DNA of 64,000 nt from Arthrobacter sp. SLBN-100. GTDB taxonomy: Bacteria > Actinomycetota > Actinomycetes > Actinomycetales > Micrococcaceae. The position numbers were made by a program, and so were the translations under genes. The first letter of the stretch is position 1. Each line of letters starts with the position of its first letter. Location of the stretch: NCBI RefSeq assembly GCF_006715305.1, contig NZ_VFMY01000001.1, positions 930,001 through 994,000 of the forward strand, in the 5' to 3' direction. Below the pieces are notes generated by a model that did no database searches, had not been told where the DNA came from, and saw only the letters and a program-made list of their open reading frames with translations. Below, piece by piece: positions 62,330 through 64,000 of the stretch.

Positions 62330-64000
62330 ATGGCTGAAGACAAACAGGGTACAGACACGCCCAACACCGCCCCCATCAACGTTCCGGACAAGCCGGCCCT
62401 CGAAGGCCTCGAAGCTGCCCTGACGCAGCGCTGGCTTGCCGAGGGGACCTACAAGTTCAACCGGGACACCACCCGGGAGCAGGTCTACTCGATCGACACT
62501 CCCCCGCCCACCGCCTCCGGATCGCTGCATGTGGGACACATGTTCTCCTACACGCAGACCGATGTGCTGGCCCGGTACCAGCGCATGATCGGCAAGAACG
62601 TCTTCTACCCCATGGGCTGGGACGACAACGGGCTGCCCACCGAACGCCGGGTGCAGAACTACTACGGCGTGCGCTGCGATCCTGCCATCCCGTACAACCC
62701 GGACTACCGTCCCCCGGCACAGCCTGCCAAGAACCAGCGGGACTTCGATGTGGTTTCCCGCCGGAACTTCATCGGGCTGTGTGAAGAGCTGGCCGTCGAG
62801 GACGAGAAGGTCTTCGAAAACCTTTTCCAGACGCTGGGCCTGTCCGTGGACTGGGAACTGACGTACCGGACCATCGACGACAACTCGAGGGCCGTCTCGC
62901 AGCGCGCGTTCCTGGCCAACCTGGCCGCAGGCGACGCCTACATGGCCGAGGCACCCACCCTGTGGGATGTCACGTTCCGCACGGCGGTGGCCCAGGCCGA
63001 GCTTGAGGACCGCGAGGTGCCCGGCGCGTACTACCGCTACCCGTTCTTCACGGAGGACGGGGAGAAGATCCACATCGAGACCACCCGTCCCGAACTGCTG
63101 GCGGCCTGCGCCGCGCTGGTGGCGAATCCCGACGACGAACGGTACCAGCCGCTGTTCGGCAAGAAGGTCACGTCCCCCGTTTTCGGCGTCGAAGTTGAAG
63201 TCAAGGCGCACCCGCTCGCCAAAGCCGACAAGGGATCCGGCATCGCCATGGTGTGTACCTTCGGCGACCTGACGGACGTCACTTGGTGGCGTGAACTGCA
63301 GCTCCCCACCCGCGCGATCGTAGGCCGCGACGGCCGGATCGTCAGCGAGACCCCCGAGTGGATCACCACCGACATCGGCCGTGAGGCCTTCGCCGCCATT
63401 GCCGGCAAAACTGTCTTCAGCGCCAAGGAAGAAGTGGTAAAGCTCCTCACGGCGGCGGACCTGCTCGAGGGCGAACCGAAGAAGATCATGCACCCCGTGA
63501 ACTTCTACGAAAAAGGCGACAAGCCCCTCGAGGTCGTCACCTCCCGCCAGTGGTACATCCGCAACGGCGGCCGGGACGAGGACCGCCGCGAGCGGCTCAT
63601 CGCACGCGGGCATGAGATCGACTTCCACCCGGCCTTCATGCGCTCGCGTTACGAAAACTGGATCTCCGGCCTGAACGGCGACTGGCTGGTGTCCCGCCAG
63701 CGCTTCTTCGGTGTGCCCATCCCCGTGTGGTACCCGCTGGATGCCGACGGCAACCCGGACTACGACTCCCCCATTGTGCCCTCCGACGAGCAGCTCCCCG
63801 TTGACCCGGCCGCCGATGCCGCTCCGGGCTTCGACGAGGCACAGCGCGGCGTCCCCGGCGGATTCACCGGGGACGCCGACATCCTCGACACCTGGGCCAC
63901 GTCCTCCCTGACGCCCAAAATCGTGGGCGGCTGGAAGCGTGACGAGGAACTGTTCGCCAAGGTGTTCCCGTTTGACGTCCGACCCCAAGGCCACGACATC
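62330..64000 (+). CDS. valS: Valyl-tRNA synthetase, 3' part beyond window
   Basis: The first 557 codons are present and run off the edge. Class I aminoacyl-tRNA synthetase: the HIGH motif is HVGHM in SGSLHVGHMFSYTQTD, then NVFYPMGWDDNGLPTERRVQ (Val-type), the editing domain (about 200-370) and GDWLVSRQRFFGVPIPVWYP. The KMSKS loop is outside the window. It charges tRNA-Val. The ATG at 62330 opens MAEDKQGTDTPN, with no strong ribosome site. Confidence 0.95.
   Translation, partial: MAEDKQGTDTPNTAPINVPDKPALEGLEAALTQRWLAEGTYKFNRDTTREQVYSIDTPPPTASGSLHVGHMFSYTQTDVLARYQRMIGKNVFYPMGWDDNGLPTERRVQNYYGVRCDPAIPYNPDYRPPAQPAKNQRDFDVVSRRNFIGLCEELAVEDEKVFENLFQTLGLSVDWELTYRTIDDNSRAVSQRAFLANLAAGDAYMAEAPTLWDVTFRTAVAQAELEDREVPGAYYRYPFFTEDGEKIHIETTRPELLAACAALVANPDDERYQPLFGKKVTSPVFGVEVEVKAHPLAKADKGSGIAMVCTFGDLTDVTWWRELQLPTRAIVGRDGRIVSETPEWITTDIGREAFAAIAGKTVFSAKEEVVKLLTAADLLEGEPKKIMHPVNFYEKGDKPLEVVTSRQWYIRNGGRDEDRRERLIARGHEIDFHPAFMRSRYENWISGLNGDWLVSRQRFFGVPIPVWYPLDADGNPDYDSPIVPSDEQLPVDPAADAAPGFDEAQRGVPGGFTGDADILDTWATSSLTPKIVGGWKRDEELFAKVFPFDVRPQGHDI

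Noticed and set aside
62150..63994. 614-codon minus-strand frame antisense to valS
   Set aside because: valS on the plus strand has clear synthetase motifs; the antisense frame has none.

Overview
The window is high-GC actinobacterial DNA, and the gene content points to the family Micrococcaceae (Arthrobacter or Pseudarthrobacter type). The signs are an nrdHIEF class Ib ribonucleotide reductase cluster, the order rplU-rpmA-obg-proB-proA-nadD-rsfS, a large actinobacterial RNase E/G, a T-box leader on a long-form ileS, and a sugar ABC operon without its own ATPase. The species call is an inference from gene families and order; no database search was possible.

Positions 1 to about 9,240 look like an accessory block, all on the minus strand. 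It holds a RelE/Phd-type toxin-antitoxin pair cut by the window edge, two overlapping DUF262 genes of which the second carries a DUF1524 nuclease domain (a GmrSD-like restriction arrangement), a lipoprotein with a small unknown partner, and a 691-residue membrane-anchored PIN-domain protein with an N-terminal winged-helix-like region. The block ends at an AT-richer gap with tandem 19-20 bp repeats and a large inverted repeat. This is the best place to look for an undescribed defence or stress system.

From 9,243 on the genes are mostly core. nrdHIEF (9.2-13.3 kb) makes deoxynucleotides. Next come an MDR oxidoreductase, TspO, and a three-gene lipid operon (FAD oxidoreductase, DUF1365, cyclopropane synthase) resembling the M. 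tuberculosis Rv0449c-Rv0447c locus, with a divergent LysR regulator. metF-metE (20.4-23.8 kb) completes methionine synthesis behind a structured leader. A MoxR/DUF58/VWA operon follows (24.2-29.3 kb), then a carbohydrate ABC operon with a ROK regulator (29.7-34.1 kb), an RlmG/RsmC-like methyltransferase, a flavin monooxygenase, and a second cyclopropane-synthase-like gene.

A short patch at 38.0-39.1 kb (direct repeats, an AraC remnant, a DHFR-like gene) precedes two identical tRNA-Ala genes with clear terminators. The rest is a growth and translation cluster: rsfS, nadD, proA, proB, obg, rpmA and rplU (40.0-47.7 kb); a ThiD-TenA fusion under a TPP riboswitch; RNase E/G; a vitamin K epoxide reductase family protein; ndk; a DUF4233 gene; folC; and ileS under a T-box. 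The window closes with an EEP-family protein, a short-chain dehydrogenase and the first 557 codons of valS.
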